Source: Dicyema japonicum
Lineage: Eukaryota > Dicyemida > Rhombozoa > Dicyemidae
Direction of reading: 5' to 3'
Length of the DNA: 63,212 nt
NCBI GenBank assembly: GCA_011109175.1
Contig: RDEW01000105.1
Coordinates: 12,184-75,395, forward strand
Below the pieces are notes generated by a model. It saw only the letters and a list, made by a program, of their open reading frames with translations. It ran no database searches and was not told the DNA's origin. Below, piece by piece: positions 36,592 through 46,739 of this stretch (position 1 is its first letter; every line of letters starts with the position of its first letter). A program made the translations under genes and the position numbers.

Positions 36592-37229
36592 ATGAATTTT
36601 CTGTTTTTTCCATTTTTTTATGTTTTTGTCGGTAAATTCTATTGAAACAATTTTAGATAACAGATTCTTAAGTAGAAAATTTGATATCGGCATTGTTATT
36701 GACTACAACTTTGTTTCACTTAATTTTTATATAGAAAAAAGAATTTGACTTTAATCAGGCCAATATAGAAGATTACATAAATAAATTGTTCATATTATCT
36801 CAAAAAGTATAAAATTACTTATATTTTAGTATTTTGGCACTATCAAAGTAATGATAAAATTTAAAAAAATTTATTACACCAATGAAGTTACACCGGATAA
36901 TACTCTCAAGGCAATTTTATACGCACGGAAATATAATTATTTTAATGGAGTTGACGGAGTTTTATTTTTTGAGTAATTATTAAAACTAATTGTTTAGAAC
37001 TGGTAGTTCTGGTGGATGTTTCTCATACGTAAGAACTGTTTGCTCAAATTCCGCAGTAGGAATTGTTATGAAAAAATTCACCGATGAAAAGACTTCAGAG
37101 GTTATGTCTCATGAGTTATTCCACGTGCTTGGGTTTAATCACGTCGGCTTAACTCAGAGTAATTGTAATAAAAATTGTTTAATGAATCCTACTTTTCATG
37201 ACAACGCGTATAATTTTAATAATTTTTAG
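36592..37229 (+). CDS. M12B (reprolysin/ADAM-type) metalloprotease, copy D, 5 exons, intact
   Basis: Exons 36592-36631, 36657-36712, 36735-36806, 36830-36972 and 36998-37229; GT-AG introns of 25, 22, 23 and 25 nt. The joined frame is 180 codons plus stop. Order: hydrophobic start MNFLFFPFFYVFV; first core strand RKFDIGIVIDYNF (res. ~20-32); helix FDFNQANIEDYINKLF; YFGTIKVMIKFKKIYYT; NGVDGVLFFE; TGSSGGCFSYVRTVCSNSA; zinc site HELFHVLGFNH with catalytic Glu; CLMNP Met-turn. This is a single zincin domain with no disintegrin domain. Upstream of 36592 the same frame stays open (KRLFCNFDN), so a propeptide in further short exons is possible. The TAG stop at 37227-37229 is also the AG of a perfect 22-nt intron (37208-37229); splicing it would extend the protein. 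Confidence 0.8.
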
Positions 37230-37557
37230 ACATGTATCAAAATTAACAATCGACACTGGGCATAGATTAGAAAACACATGGTGGTGCCTTGAAAAAGGTA
37301 ATGATTTTGTTAATTTTTGTCAATGTTTATAATAGTGCTCCCAATGATGAAAAGACCACCTCTAATGGATCGAATGAAATTAATTTCTGGATTTACTATC
37401 TATTTTTTATTACGCTTCTACTAATCAATGGCTTATCTTCTTTACTTGGTACTATTAGTTATATATAATTTAGGATCATAGTTAGATACTTTTCTTACTA
37501 ATTATTTAATAATTTTACTAATAATAACAATATTTAGTTTATTTCCGCATAATATTA

Positions 37558-38576
37558 TGTCGCGAGCGCTGAGAGTAATAACAGGTAATTTTACAGGTGT
37601 CAACAGCTATCATGTTTATTGCAAATTAATCAATACTTAAGTTTCGGAATAATTTGTGCATTTTTATGCACAATCATTCTTTTTACTAATAGTGATTACT
37701 CTTAGGTAATAATAATTATTATGAGTATAAGTATTTTATAAAAGATTTGTTACCATAAAAACTACTGAAGAGTACAACATTATAAAATGCATGCTGGAGG
37801 GACAAGACCTGAATGTATCAGCAACTCGGAAGTATAGAAAAGTTTTTATTTAATTTTAATAAAAGTTTTAGGAGGAATAAGCAGGAATTTAATATTATCG
37901 TCATATGTTCCCATGTTCCGGAATTCGCTTAATATTTATTACATGTTATTTCTAGGCGAGTTATCTCTGACCGATTCCAAAGAGTATCGTGTTATTCCTA
38001 TATTCAACACTGTTGTGGAATCATGTTCACATAATCCTGAAAGTTTTAATTGGAGGAATTGGATAAAAGAGTATCTTGGTATTCCTGGATTCCACACAGT
38101 TGTAGAATCAGATGTCAGGAAAATCCAAAAAGTTTTAATATGGAAGAATTGGAAGTTGTAGAAAATCCAGACATTTATAATAAAGGTTTTTTATTGTTAC
38201 TTATTAGTAAAGATGATGAGTAACAGTTTAACTTTAAAAGGGCGAATTTGCAGTCTTCATATTATAGAAGAATGAATAAGAAGATAAGAGTGCATAGATC
38301 AAAATATGAGTTAGATGTTGGAGATATTGTATTTTATTTTTAATTACTTAAAGCTTCGTATTCAAAAAGATTATGGGACGAATCCTTCTCTTCGATTAAA
38401 AAAATTGAACATCCGTTCGGGGATCCAGTAAATATTGTCGAGAAATTGTCTAATAATTTTGTCAAAGTCGAAAATAGTGCTAGTGCTCGTTGATCTTGCA
38501 TTTACTTTGATGTAATAGATTATTTTTATTTTTGACGATGATTGACAGTGATGGATCACTCTCTGCGCTCGCAACA
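37558..38576 (+). mobile_element. Ginger-like DNA transposon, internally deleted, copy D
   Basis: Inverted equivalent of 3543-4562, flanked by TATTA (37553-37557, 38577-38581). Plus strand: KTTEEYNIIKCMLEGQDLN (~37760), FRNSLNIYYMLFLGELSLTD (~37916) and IPIFNTVVESCS (~38000), then WIKEYLGIPGFHTVVES (~38060). The central integrase part is deleted. Confidence 0.75.
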
Positions 38577-38779
38577 TATTATGTATATGATAATTTTTCA
38601 GGGCAACTGCTAAAAAATGTTATTTGTGTCAATTAAAAGTCTAAGTAATGACATTTAAGGCATCTAAATATGAATAATATGTCGTGTCCCATACATGTTA
38701 CATGTCACCTCTCAATCAAACAGTTTTTCAAAAGTATTGGTTGGAAATCAACTAAAAATTAAAAGAATTATATTTAACN

Positions 38780-40194
38780 TTTTTTATGTTATTTATTTTC
38801 TCATCTGACTTGACTGCCTGTACGAAATCACTCAGTTTTTCTAAAAAAGAAAATATTCCAACTATTGGAATCTGAGAGGTTTTTGCTGACAGTAAAAACT
38901 TGATCCAAAAACTCAGCAATTTGAGCCATATCATCTGTTTTCAAACCCCTAGAAGTGATGACGGGGGTTCCTAAATAACTAAAATAACAAAAAAACCAAT
39001 TCTAACTCCCCCAGGAACAGTAGGGTTAGTATCATATGGGCAGGTATTCTTATTGAGAGAAATTCCAGCATTTTCACAAGCGATTTGAGCTCTGTTTCCA
39101 TTAAGTTTTAATGGTCTCAAATCAATTAACATTAAATGATTATCAGTTCCACCATAATAAACTCATTTAATATACCTGTCATAATTCTATAGTTTTTTGA
39201 AATCAACAGTTGACTCAATTTTTTACAATTTTCAACAACTTGTGTTTGATATTCCATATATTCGGGGGACAAGGCCTCTTTAAAACCAACTGCCAATGCA
39301 GCAATTACGTGCATGTGTGGTCCTCCTTGAAATCCAGGGAAAACAGTGGCATTGACGATTGAAGGAAGGTCTACCTCACCTCTTTTTGAAAAGATTATCC
39401 CACCACTGCATTATTAGAACCTATTAAAACCGAGGTCCTCTTAAAGTTTTATGTGTTGTAGAGGTAACGACGTCGGCGTATGGAAATGGACTTGGAATGA
39501 CCTTACCAGCAACAAGTCCTGAAATATGAGCCATATCCACCATGAAATATGCTCCAACCTCATCACAAATCTATTTATTATAAATTATCAAACCTCCCTA
39601 AATCTTTCAAAATCAATAAGTCGAGAATAACAGGAAGCACCAGCAACAATAACACGTGGACGAAACATTCTAGCATTCTTTGCAAGTTCGTCATAATCAA
39701 TAAGCATAGTTTGTGGCTTAAGTGGTCAAATATTACAACATTTAATCTGTAAGGCATAAATTCATAAAATAATGATGATGCAGAAACTCTCTTCTTTGTG
39801 GTCATGAATCCGTGAGTGAGACTTAATTTATTAAAATATATTTACTGTCCACCATGTGTAAGCTCTAATCCCATAACTCTATCATGAGGCTTCATCATGC
39901 TGGCATAGGCCTCCAAGTTAGCTGGACTTCCTGACAATGCCTGAACATTCACCCCCCATATTTCAGAATCGAGTTCAAATAATTCTAAAGCACGTGCATG
40001 ACATATTCTTTCTATTTTATCAGAAAATTGAGTTCCACCATAATATCTGAATTGTTAAATTATATACCTGTTACCAGGATATCCCTCTGCGTATTTATTA
40101 GTGAGACAAGAAGCATTTGCCTCTGAAACAGCTTGACTACATAAATTCTTACAAATTAGTTAAAATTACACCTCGGAAGCTGTAAGCCCAATAG
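38780..40194 (-). CDS. SHMT: Serine hydroxymethyltransferase, partial (both ends cut by N gaps)
   Basis: Interconverts serine and glycine with PLP and tetrahydrofolate. Minus strand segments follow SHMT in order: [136 protein letters not shown] (PLP lysine), [47 protein letters not shown] introns of 24, 21, 24, 23, 23, 25, 26 and 22 nt fit between segments. One junction (39152-39174) breaks the rule: the family-matching splice is a 23-nt GT-TG segment. N-terminal (~40 residues) and last residues are missing. Full-length conservation suggests a working gene. Confidence 0.95.
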
Positions 40195-40195
40195 N

Positions 40196-41039
40196 AAATT
40201 AAATTTTTTTTTTGTTCATTGTTTATCAAAATTTTTTATTTGTTTTTTTTAAATTGGCCATAAAATTCTAAAAAACTAAAAATGTCAGTTTTTGAAGTTA
40301 AAGACAAAACTTTACTCGTTTACTTTATTTGATATATGAATTTGAAAAATATTTTCAAGGTAGACACTTATTTAGCGGTATGTATAAGTTTATTTTTTAT
40401 AAAAAAATTCTATTGATTTATAAATTTTATTAATTAACATTTTTGATCTGGATGCTGCATGTTAATTAGACATACCAGATATCATATTCCTAAAGTTGAT
40501 ATTCTTATCTTATTATTCCTTACCACATTCTCTTAGTTCTTCATTGGACAGCCTCTATGTTTCACGGACATTAACTTCTTAAGGACTGCCGTTGAAGAAC
40601 CATCAACATTTTTTAATAAAACTGTCTGGATTCAAAACCAGACTAATTCTTCGCTCAGTTCACGACTAGAACTCGTCATCGGGGTTTTCTATCTTGGACA
40701 TATGCCTCAAGAAGTCTCACATGCCAGATCCTACGTTATATTAACGGATAGAACTCTGAACCAGCATTTCTCGGTATTTCTGGACGCGACAATTTCTTAT
40801 CAAGAGGTTGAAAAATTACTGTTGATTTTTGTATTATTATCAATAGGTCGGAAAATCAATAAACTATCATAAAATGAACTTTATATTAAAAATTGTCTCA
40901 TATATAGAGGGTTATAGCTATTAAATTGTTAGTAAACCATAGCTGGGGTTTTACTGGGAAGGGTTGTATACTACATTGTTGACTTTTAATTAATCCTGTA
41001 AAGCATCAGTGGTTCTCAAAGTGATCCTGGAGGCACTCT
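40196..41039. other. Spacer after gap 40195, with an unassigned open segment
   Basis: The first ~50 bp after the N (AT-rich, 'ttgttcattgtttatcaaaa') match 46545-46600 and 46665-46720. 40537-40872 (+) is an open frame of 111 codons beginning just after TTAG, which looks like a splice acceptor, with somewhat higher GC than its surroundings. It includes FLRTAVEEPSTFFNKTVWIQ and LELVIGVFYLGHMPQEVSHA. I do not recognise the family. It may be one exon of a larger gene or a chance frame. Confidence 0.4.
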
Positions 41040-41570
41040 AGGGTGTTTCAAAACGTTATGATGTTTAAAAAAATTAATGCATCTGTGAAGCCGATCCTAA
41101 TGTACAACGCTGCTACCTGGGGAGTCTCACAAGCGGTATTGGACAAACTAGATGCCTTCCATAGTAAACAATTTCGACTTTTGCTTGGTATCAACTGGAC
41201 AAAAAAATTTACATGCAAGAATCTATACAAAATATGTAATGCAAGACCATTCAGTCTAGAATGAGCTAGAGATGCGTGCTAAAATAGCAATGGAATACTA
41301 TTTCTGCCCAGAAATGAAGGCCTGTTCCGTGGAAGACCTTGCATAACATTGCCAAAGGTTCTACTCAAGGACCTAACAAATGTAAGACGAACGCTGAAAA
41401 CAGGAGATGATTTGGAATCGCACAGAATAATTGCAAGTAACCATGGAACATGGAGGAAGTTAGTAAAGAGAATTGTAAAAGATAGAATTACCTGAAGAAA
41501 AATACGGCACTAGCGGACCTTAATTAAATAAATTACTTTATTTGGTTCTTTGAAAGTGCTATTAATTGTA
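41040..41570 (+). pseudogene. APE-type LINE (family 1), 3' end
   Basis: NASVKPILMYNAATWGVSQA (~41072-41130), LDAFHSKQFRLLLGINW, then in other frames the C-terminal block to about 41500. The 3' end joins repeat copy E at ~41570 (GAAAGTGCTATTAATTGTAA), the same kind of junction as the LINE fragment beside copy A at ~6450. Confidence 0.7.
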
Positions 41571-41574
41571 ATAA

Positions 41575-43900
41575 TCTCATATTTTGAATGAATAATTAAT
41601 GCCATGGATCCAATCGATTTGAAAAAAATGGTATATTTATTTAAATAAAATAATTAGAGTCATGAATGAATATTATAAAAATGGAAAAAAATCGATGAAG
41701 TTCCGCTGTACGAATTGAGAAAATTAATATTTGAGAAAGTGAATTAAACATAGATGACTTGTAATCGTTAAATGATTCTAATATTAATTTTTTGGTGAAT
41801 AAACTTTGTTGTCTAAATAAACAATAAACTTTTAGAGAATGTGTTTCACAGACTTTCTGCCTTTAAAAACTATTGAAGCCGCAAACAGAATCATTAATAG
41901 ATCCTCTATATAAAGATGTAACAGAACGTAGATGTTGGGGATAATTCATAGATGTAAATTCTAAGTTATTGCTTGTTAATAGCTACTATATTCACAGAGA
42001 GTACTTGAGGCAGTTAAGGTAGATATATGTGCACAGATATATAAACAACTGTGCACAAAAAACCTTTAGATTGTGTCCTTTGACTCACATCATGCGAATC
42101 CTCTTGTATGTCCATAGAAAAGAAGATAATAGAATGAGTAGTAAAAAATATGGAAGGAATCAAAGACATGAAAAAACTATTTAGTCTGGATAGTTCTCTT
42201 TCATAAATGTATTATTTATTTTGATAAATAATGTTTTTATGTATAATAAATGCCAAAAACTCTTAAATAGAATCCTGATATTAAGCATCTGCAAGAAATT
42301 AAAACTTTAGAATAAATCAAAAATTTTAATGAAACCTAATTTTCCAAAGTCATATTACATGCTTGAAAAGTAATTGATAAAGATTATGCTTATAAGCGAA
42401 ATTGTATACGACTTTTTTGTAATTTTGATAAAATGAATTTTCTGTTTTTTACATTTTTTTGTACTTTTGTCGGTAATTTCTTTTGAAACAATTTTAGATA
42501 ACAGATTCTTAACTAAAAAATTCGATATCGGCATTGTTCTTGACTACAACTTTGTTTGATTTAATTTTTATATATAGCAAAAAGCATTTGACTTTAATCA
42601 TGTCAATATAGAAAATTACATAAAAAAGATGTTTAGGTTGTCTCAAAAAGTATGCAATTACTCATATTTCAGTATTTTGGCACACTCAAAGTAAAAATAA
42701 AATTTAAAAAAATATATTATACAAACGAAATTACACCCAATAATACTTACAGTGCAGTTTTATATGCATGGAAATATAACTATTTAAATGGGGTTGACGC
42801 AGTTTTATTTTTCAAGTAATTATTAAAACTAATTTTTAGAAATGATATTTCTGATAGATCTTTCTCATTCGTAGGAACTGTTTGCACAAATTACGCGGTG
42901 GGAATTGTTAAGAAAAATTACTACGATGAAAGGACTTCATATATTATGTCTCATGAGTTATTCCACATGCTTGGGTTTTACCACGTCGGCTTAACTGAGA
43001 GTAATTGCAATAATAATTGTTTAATGAATTCTATTTTTCATGACAATGCGTATAATTTTAATAATTTTTAGACATGTATCAAAATTAACAATCAACACTG
43101 CGCATAGACTAGAAAACAAATGGCAGTGTTTTGAAAAAAGTAATGACTTTTTTTAATTTTTGTCTCTGTTTATAATAGTGCTTCCGATGATGAAGGGACA
43201 ACTTCTAATGGATTGAATGATGTTAATTTCTGGATTTACTATCTATTTTTAATTACGCTCCTACTAATCAATAGCCTTTCTTCTTAACCAGGTACTATTA
43301 GTTATATATAATTTAGGATCTAAATTAGATACTTCTCTTACTAATTATCTAATAAATTTACTAATAATAACAATATTTAGCTTATTTCCGCATAATATCA
43401 TGTCTATGATAATTTTTCAGGGCAACTGCTAAAAAATGTTATTTATGTCAATTAAAATGTAAGAAATGACATTTAAGGCATCTAAATATGAATAATATGT
43501 CGTGTCTCATACATATTACATGTCACCTCTCATCAAACAGTTTTTCAAAAGTATTGGTTGGATATCAACTAAAAACTATAAGAAAAATATTTAACGAAGC
43601 ATTTTTATTTATTAAACTACAGTTTTTTATAGGTAGACAAATCAACTAAAGACTAAAAAAACATCACGTTTAATTCAACTACAAATTAAATACCGTTAAA
43701 AAAATGTGAATAGTTTTTGAAATTATCATAATGAGTACAAAAGTTTAATACTTTTTTTAATTGAAAAAAAAAGCGTTTAGATGATGTTATTCCCATTATC
43801 ATCAATGGATATAATGGATCATAATTCAGATGTTTCAGGTAATTATTGTATAAAGTATGTAGAAAACTTAGATACAAAACATTTTGATCGGAATTTAATA
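41575..43900 (+). repeat. Composite repeat unit, copy E
   Basis: Same orientation as copy D and diverged from it. The Ginger-like insertion site is empty (cataatatcatgtctatgataatttttc, ~43390). It contains the intact, diverged M12B gene at 42433-43071. Confidence 0.75.
42433..43071 (+). CDS. M12B metalloprotease, copy E, most diverged intact copy
   Basis: Five exons with the same lengths for the first four as copy D (40, 56, 72 and ~143 nt) and GT-AG introns of 25, 24, 23 and 24 nt, all in frame. Start MNFLFFTFFCTFV; KFDIGIVLDYNF; FDFNHVNIENYIKKMFRLSQ; YFGTLKVKIKFKKIYYTNE; zinc site HELFHMLGFYH; CLMNS replaces CLMNP. Many amino-acid changes but no frameshift or stop, and introns have changed length while splice sites are kept. 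That pattern suggests past selection for protein function. A downstream segment keeps RLENKWQCFEK, parallel to RLENTWWCLEK of copy D, supporting a further coding exon. Confidence 0.7.
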
Positions 43901-43979
43901 TAAATCTAACTGCAATATCGATTTTGTGTGTATGATTTGTTTTTTTATTATTGTTTACTATTTTCTAAATTTTCAAAAG

Positions 43980-44125
43980 AATTTTGATTTTTAATATATG
44001 TTCAGCACCGGGAAAGAATGAGGATTTTGGCGGAGCGCATCGGAATCACGTGATAGTTAGTTTTGGTTTTACGGTGGTCTTGGGTGTTAAATAAATAAAA
44101 TAAAATAAATAAATAAATAAACAAA
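43980..44125 (+). mobile_element. Jockey-like LINE (family 2), 3' terminus with poly(AAATA) tail
   Basis: Matches 34470-34560 (GAGGATTTTGGCGGAGCGCATCGG... to TTGGGTGTTAAATAAA) and continues into (AAATA)n/(AAAT)n. It abuts the 3' end of the next element, which lies on the other strand. Confidence 0.75.
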
Positions 44126-44126
44126 A

Positions 44127-44760
44127 TGGGGGAGAGCGGCTGCTGAAAATGGTGGGCCAATTTTTCCCCGATTTCCTTTGTGAAAGAGGCTGTATTACTT
44201 CCGGCCGCACAGGCGTCTTGATAGNAAAATAAAATAAATAAATAAATAAACAAAATAGGGGAGAGTGGCTGCTGAAAATGGTGGGCGTTTTTTTCCCCGA
44301 TTTCCTTTGTGAAAGAGGTTGTATTACTTCCGGCCGCACAGGCGTCTTGATAGCTACTAGTACAAAACGGTAGCGGTCTCCAATTTCGCCATATTTTTCA
44401 ATCTTGATTTTCTTGACCAGATCGGCTGCCGATTCAGCAGACTGCGCCGAGATGAGTATCATTGAGTGCGAGAAAGAATCCACAACAGTTCAGTCTCATA
44501 CGAGCGATTTTCCCTCAGTGAACGGAAAGATATTTAACCCATCCGGTCTTTTCTCATCTCCGTGGTGCGATCCTACGGGATCCAGTGCTGCCGGGAAGCC
44601 TGCACCTCCAAGAGCATGACAATGTTGTTCATAGCAGCATGGCGGGGTTCTTTGCCCGCACTCCTTTTGCACGAGAGCGGGTGCAGCCCTTTGGCATCGA
44701 CGATCCGTTTATAACGACTCCCATACGTTGTCGATTCTAATCTTAATACACTCATCATCT
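44127..44760 (-). pseudogene. R2-like LINE, endonuclease end, fragment
   Basis: Same family as 13727-15732: minus strand GRIVDAKGLHPLSCKRSAG (~44715-44650), SHSMILISAQSAESAADLVK (~44470-44410), KIKIEKYGEIGDRYRFVLVA (~44410-44350), IKTPVRPEVIQPL. RPDG has decayed. N gap 44225 has ~135 bp repeated on both sides. The 5' three-quarters are missing. Confidence 0.75.
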
Positions 44761-45270
44761 TATTCTGAATTAATTAAATTGAATCAATTAAATTAAATTG
44801 ACAGATGGCAATCTTTATACTAATATTAAAATTATTTATATGTTGTTTCTAAGAGGAATTTATCTCATTTATGAATATGACAATTTATTTATCAAAATAA
44901 GAAAAAATAATTATTTTATGAGGCCATTCTAACTGATTCTTCTTCTCCAGTGGCTAATCTCAATCACCTGTATAGGTGAGTTCACGTCGATCATACCCCA
45001 CATTCAGAGACTACCGTAGTAGTATTTTATATTCGTTTAATGTTGGCTTAAGTCTATTAAATATTAGTAAATTTTGAGAAAATATGTCATAATTCATTAA
45101 AATATAATAATTATTGTTACCGGTTGAGAACGACTCCAGGTTGAATAAGATCCGTAAAATCGATTTTGTCGTTGAAATCGTTTAACCGTATTACCGAAAG
45201 TAACGATTACCGGTTGAAACGGTTAAATACGAACCATTAAATATCGGAACTTAATAAACCATATATTACT
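44761..45270. other. Spacer, no gene; repeated TTACCGGTTGA
   Basis: No coding signal. 'ttaccggttga' occurs at ~45118 and ~45208 with related CGGTTAAA words around it. No family recognised. Confidence 0.4.
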
Positions 45271-45271
45271 C

Positions 45272-45660
45272 GCGTCTTCAGTCTCGCGTCTTCTTTCAAA
45301 CGGTGTCCCCCAAGGATCTCCTTTATCCCCCGCTTTATTCAATATATACCTAGCAGACCTCTCTACACCGGAATCCAATAACGATGTTCTACTCACATAT
45401 GCGGATGAGATTGTTTTGGCCTCGCGTGATCGGGATATCCAAAATGCTACAGAAAGATTACAAATAAACCTGGACCGACTCAACGCATGGGTAATGAAGA
45501 ACCGACTCACGATAAATTCCAGAAAGTCGGTCACGTCTATGTTCACTTCGGACAAAAGGTTGGGGAAGATGACTGTCAAGTTAAAATTGGACTACATTGA
45601 AATCCCCTTCATTAAATGTCAGAAGATCCTGGGTGTGACACTGGATACACACCTATGTTT
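45272..45660 (+). pseudogene. Jockey-like LINE (family 2), RT core fragment
   Basis: NGVPQGSPLSPALFNIYLAD (~45301-45360), YADEIVLASRDRD (~45398-45435), NRLTINSRKS (~45500) and ILGVTLDTHLCL (~45625). Both ends are abrupt. It carries the same YADE change and the same 3' chimeric junction as the copy at 20405-21188, so the two descend from one already defective source. Confidence 0.75.
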
Positions 45661-45733
45661 GCCAGTATCCTCAGCAGGTTCAATACTGGTAGCTGAAACA
45701 ACTTTAAGAGTTCCATGTCCAGTCATGTGTTAA

Positions 45734-45815
45734 AACACGTTTTCAGGAAATTGATATATTAATAATTTGATCAAGCAGATGTATATCATCTGCATAAGTA
45801 ATTTCGAATTTAAGT
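45734..45815 (-). pseudogene. Scrap of LINE RT around YADD
   Basis: The minus strand reads EITYADDIHLL. Too short to assign beyond RT motif C. It is cut by N gap 45816. Confidence 0.45.
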
Positions 45816-45816
45816 N

Positions 45817-46221
45817 ATGGACTTTATTTAAATTCTAAATTAATGCCTAGTTTTGAATGACGTGCAAGATAAATTGAATAAATATGAAAAAAGGTAATTC
45901 TTGTTAGGTGAAAGGGGTCAATAATTCAAAGAGAAAACATCTAGTGTCTCGCTATAGCAGACCCCATTAACTAGGACAAACTCATTGGCTTCTCGGTGTT
46001 TAATGAGTTTTAATTTAGTAACTATTTATTAAAATAATAAAATTTATCTATCTAGAATAACTGCAATAGAGTGAGAACTCTTAGCTAATGCTGAGAATAA
46101 CATGAAATTTCTCTAATTTCTTGTATAAGTAAGAACATAGCAAGTATTATAAGAATGAAAAGCAATTAGGAAATAAATTTTCTTTTAATAATCTATAATC
46201 CGTTTTTTGTTCAGTAATAAT
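45817..46221. other. AT-rich spacer, no gene seen
   Basis: Only partial similarity to the spacer near 2740-2860 and 29560-29690 (agtgagaactct... gaagtttctctaatttctt). Confidence 0.4.
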
Positions 46222-46539
46222 AGTAGCCTTTTCACGAGAGCATAATATCTATAGCTTCGCATAGTCAGGACACACACTTTATTTAAGTAAAGAACAGTTA
46301 ATTTTAAATAATCGTAGAACCAGGGAATGATCTTCACTTCATTCTTTTTCTTTTTCTTGTGTGAGTGTCCTTTCTAGACAATCCAGTTCCGCAGTGAGTA
46401 ATCACTGATGACGGCGTCACTCGTCAAACCCTTTCTGCATCGTAGATGCGTGGATCCTTCCACCAGGTGAACAGCAGCGAGATTCGAATCCGTAGCCTAA
46501 GCCACTTAAGCCCGACACCTAACCACTAATCCACCCGGC
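46222..46539 (-). mobile_element. tRNA-derived SINE (family S1), minus copy
   Basis: The reverse complement begins GCCGGGTGGATTAGTGGTTA and contains the B-box-like GATTCGAATCTC 40-50 bp downstream, giving an RNA polymerase III split promoter. The body matches 53128-53443 throughout (ACCTGGTGGAAGGATCC..., GACGGCGTCATCAGTGATTA). The tRNA-like head plus ~60 bp of flank is repeated at 46602-46695. Confidence 0.75.
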
Positions 46540-46739
46540 TGTAAGGCAAATTAAATTTTTTTTTTGTTCATTGTTTATCAAAATTTTTTATTTGTTTTTA
46601 ATCCGTAGCCTAAGCCACTTAAGCCCGACACCTAACCACTAATCCACCCGGCTGTAAGGAAAATTAAAATTTTTTTTTGTTCATTGTTTATCAAAATTTT
46701 TTATTTGTTTTTTAATTTAATTTTTTTAAATTTTTTTTA

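Larger units (their letters stand above)
35740..38778 (+). repeat. Composite repeat unit, copy D (inverted relative to A)
   Basis: From ~35870 to 38778 it matches 6260-3342 in reverse complement with very few differences. A and D thus form an inverted repeat of ~2.9 kb arms about 30 kb apart. It is cut at 38779 by an N gap exactly where copy A continues. The first ~130 bp are open (MRLENIDDIDDLRKIAISRG) and look like a LINE family 1 C-terminus. Confidence 0.85.

Noticed and set aside
40537-40650. Similarity of FLRT...NKTVW to integrin alpha membrane-proximal sequence
   Set aside because: Only a handful of residues match and the continuation does not resemble an integrin tail.
44090-44125. 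(AAATA)n microsatellite
   Set aside because: It is the 3' tail of the LINE family 2 copy, not an independent repeat; the second run at 44226-44262 is the duplicated gap flank.
46600-46660. Possible genuine tRNA gene in the GCCGGGTGG...TTCGAATC sequences
   Set aside because: No anticodon arm or acceptor pairing fits, and the sequence is part of a ~320-bp interspersed repeat, so it is a SINE head.
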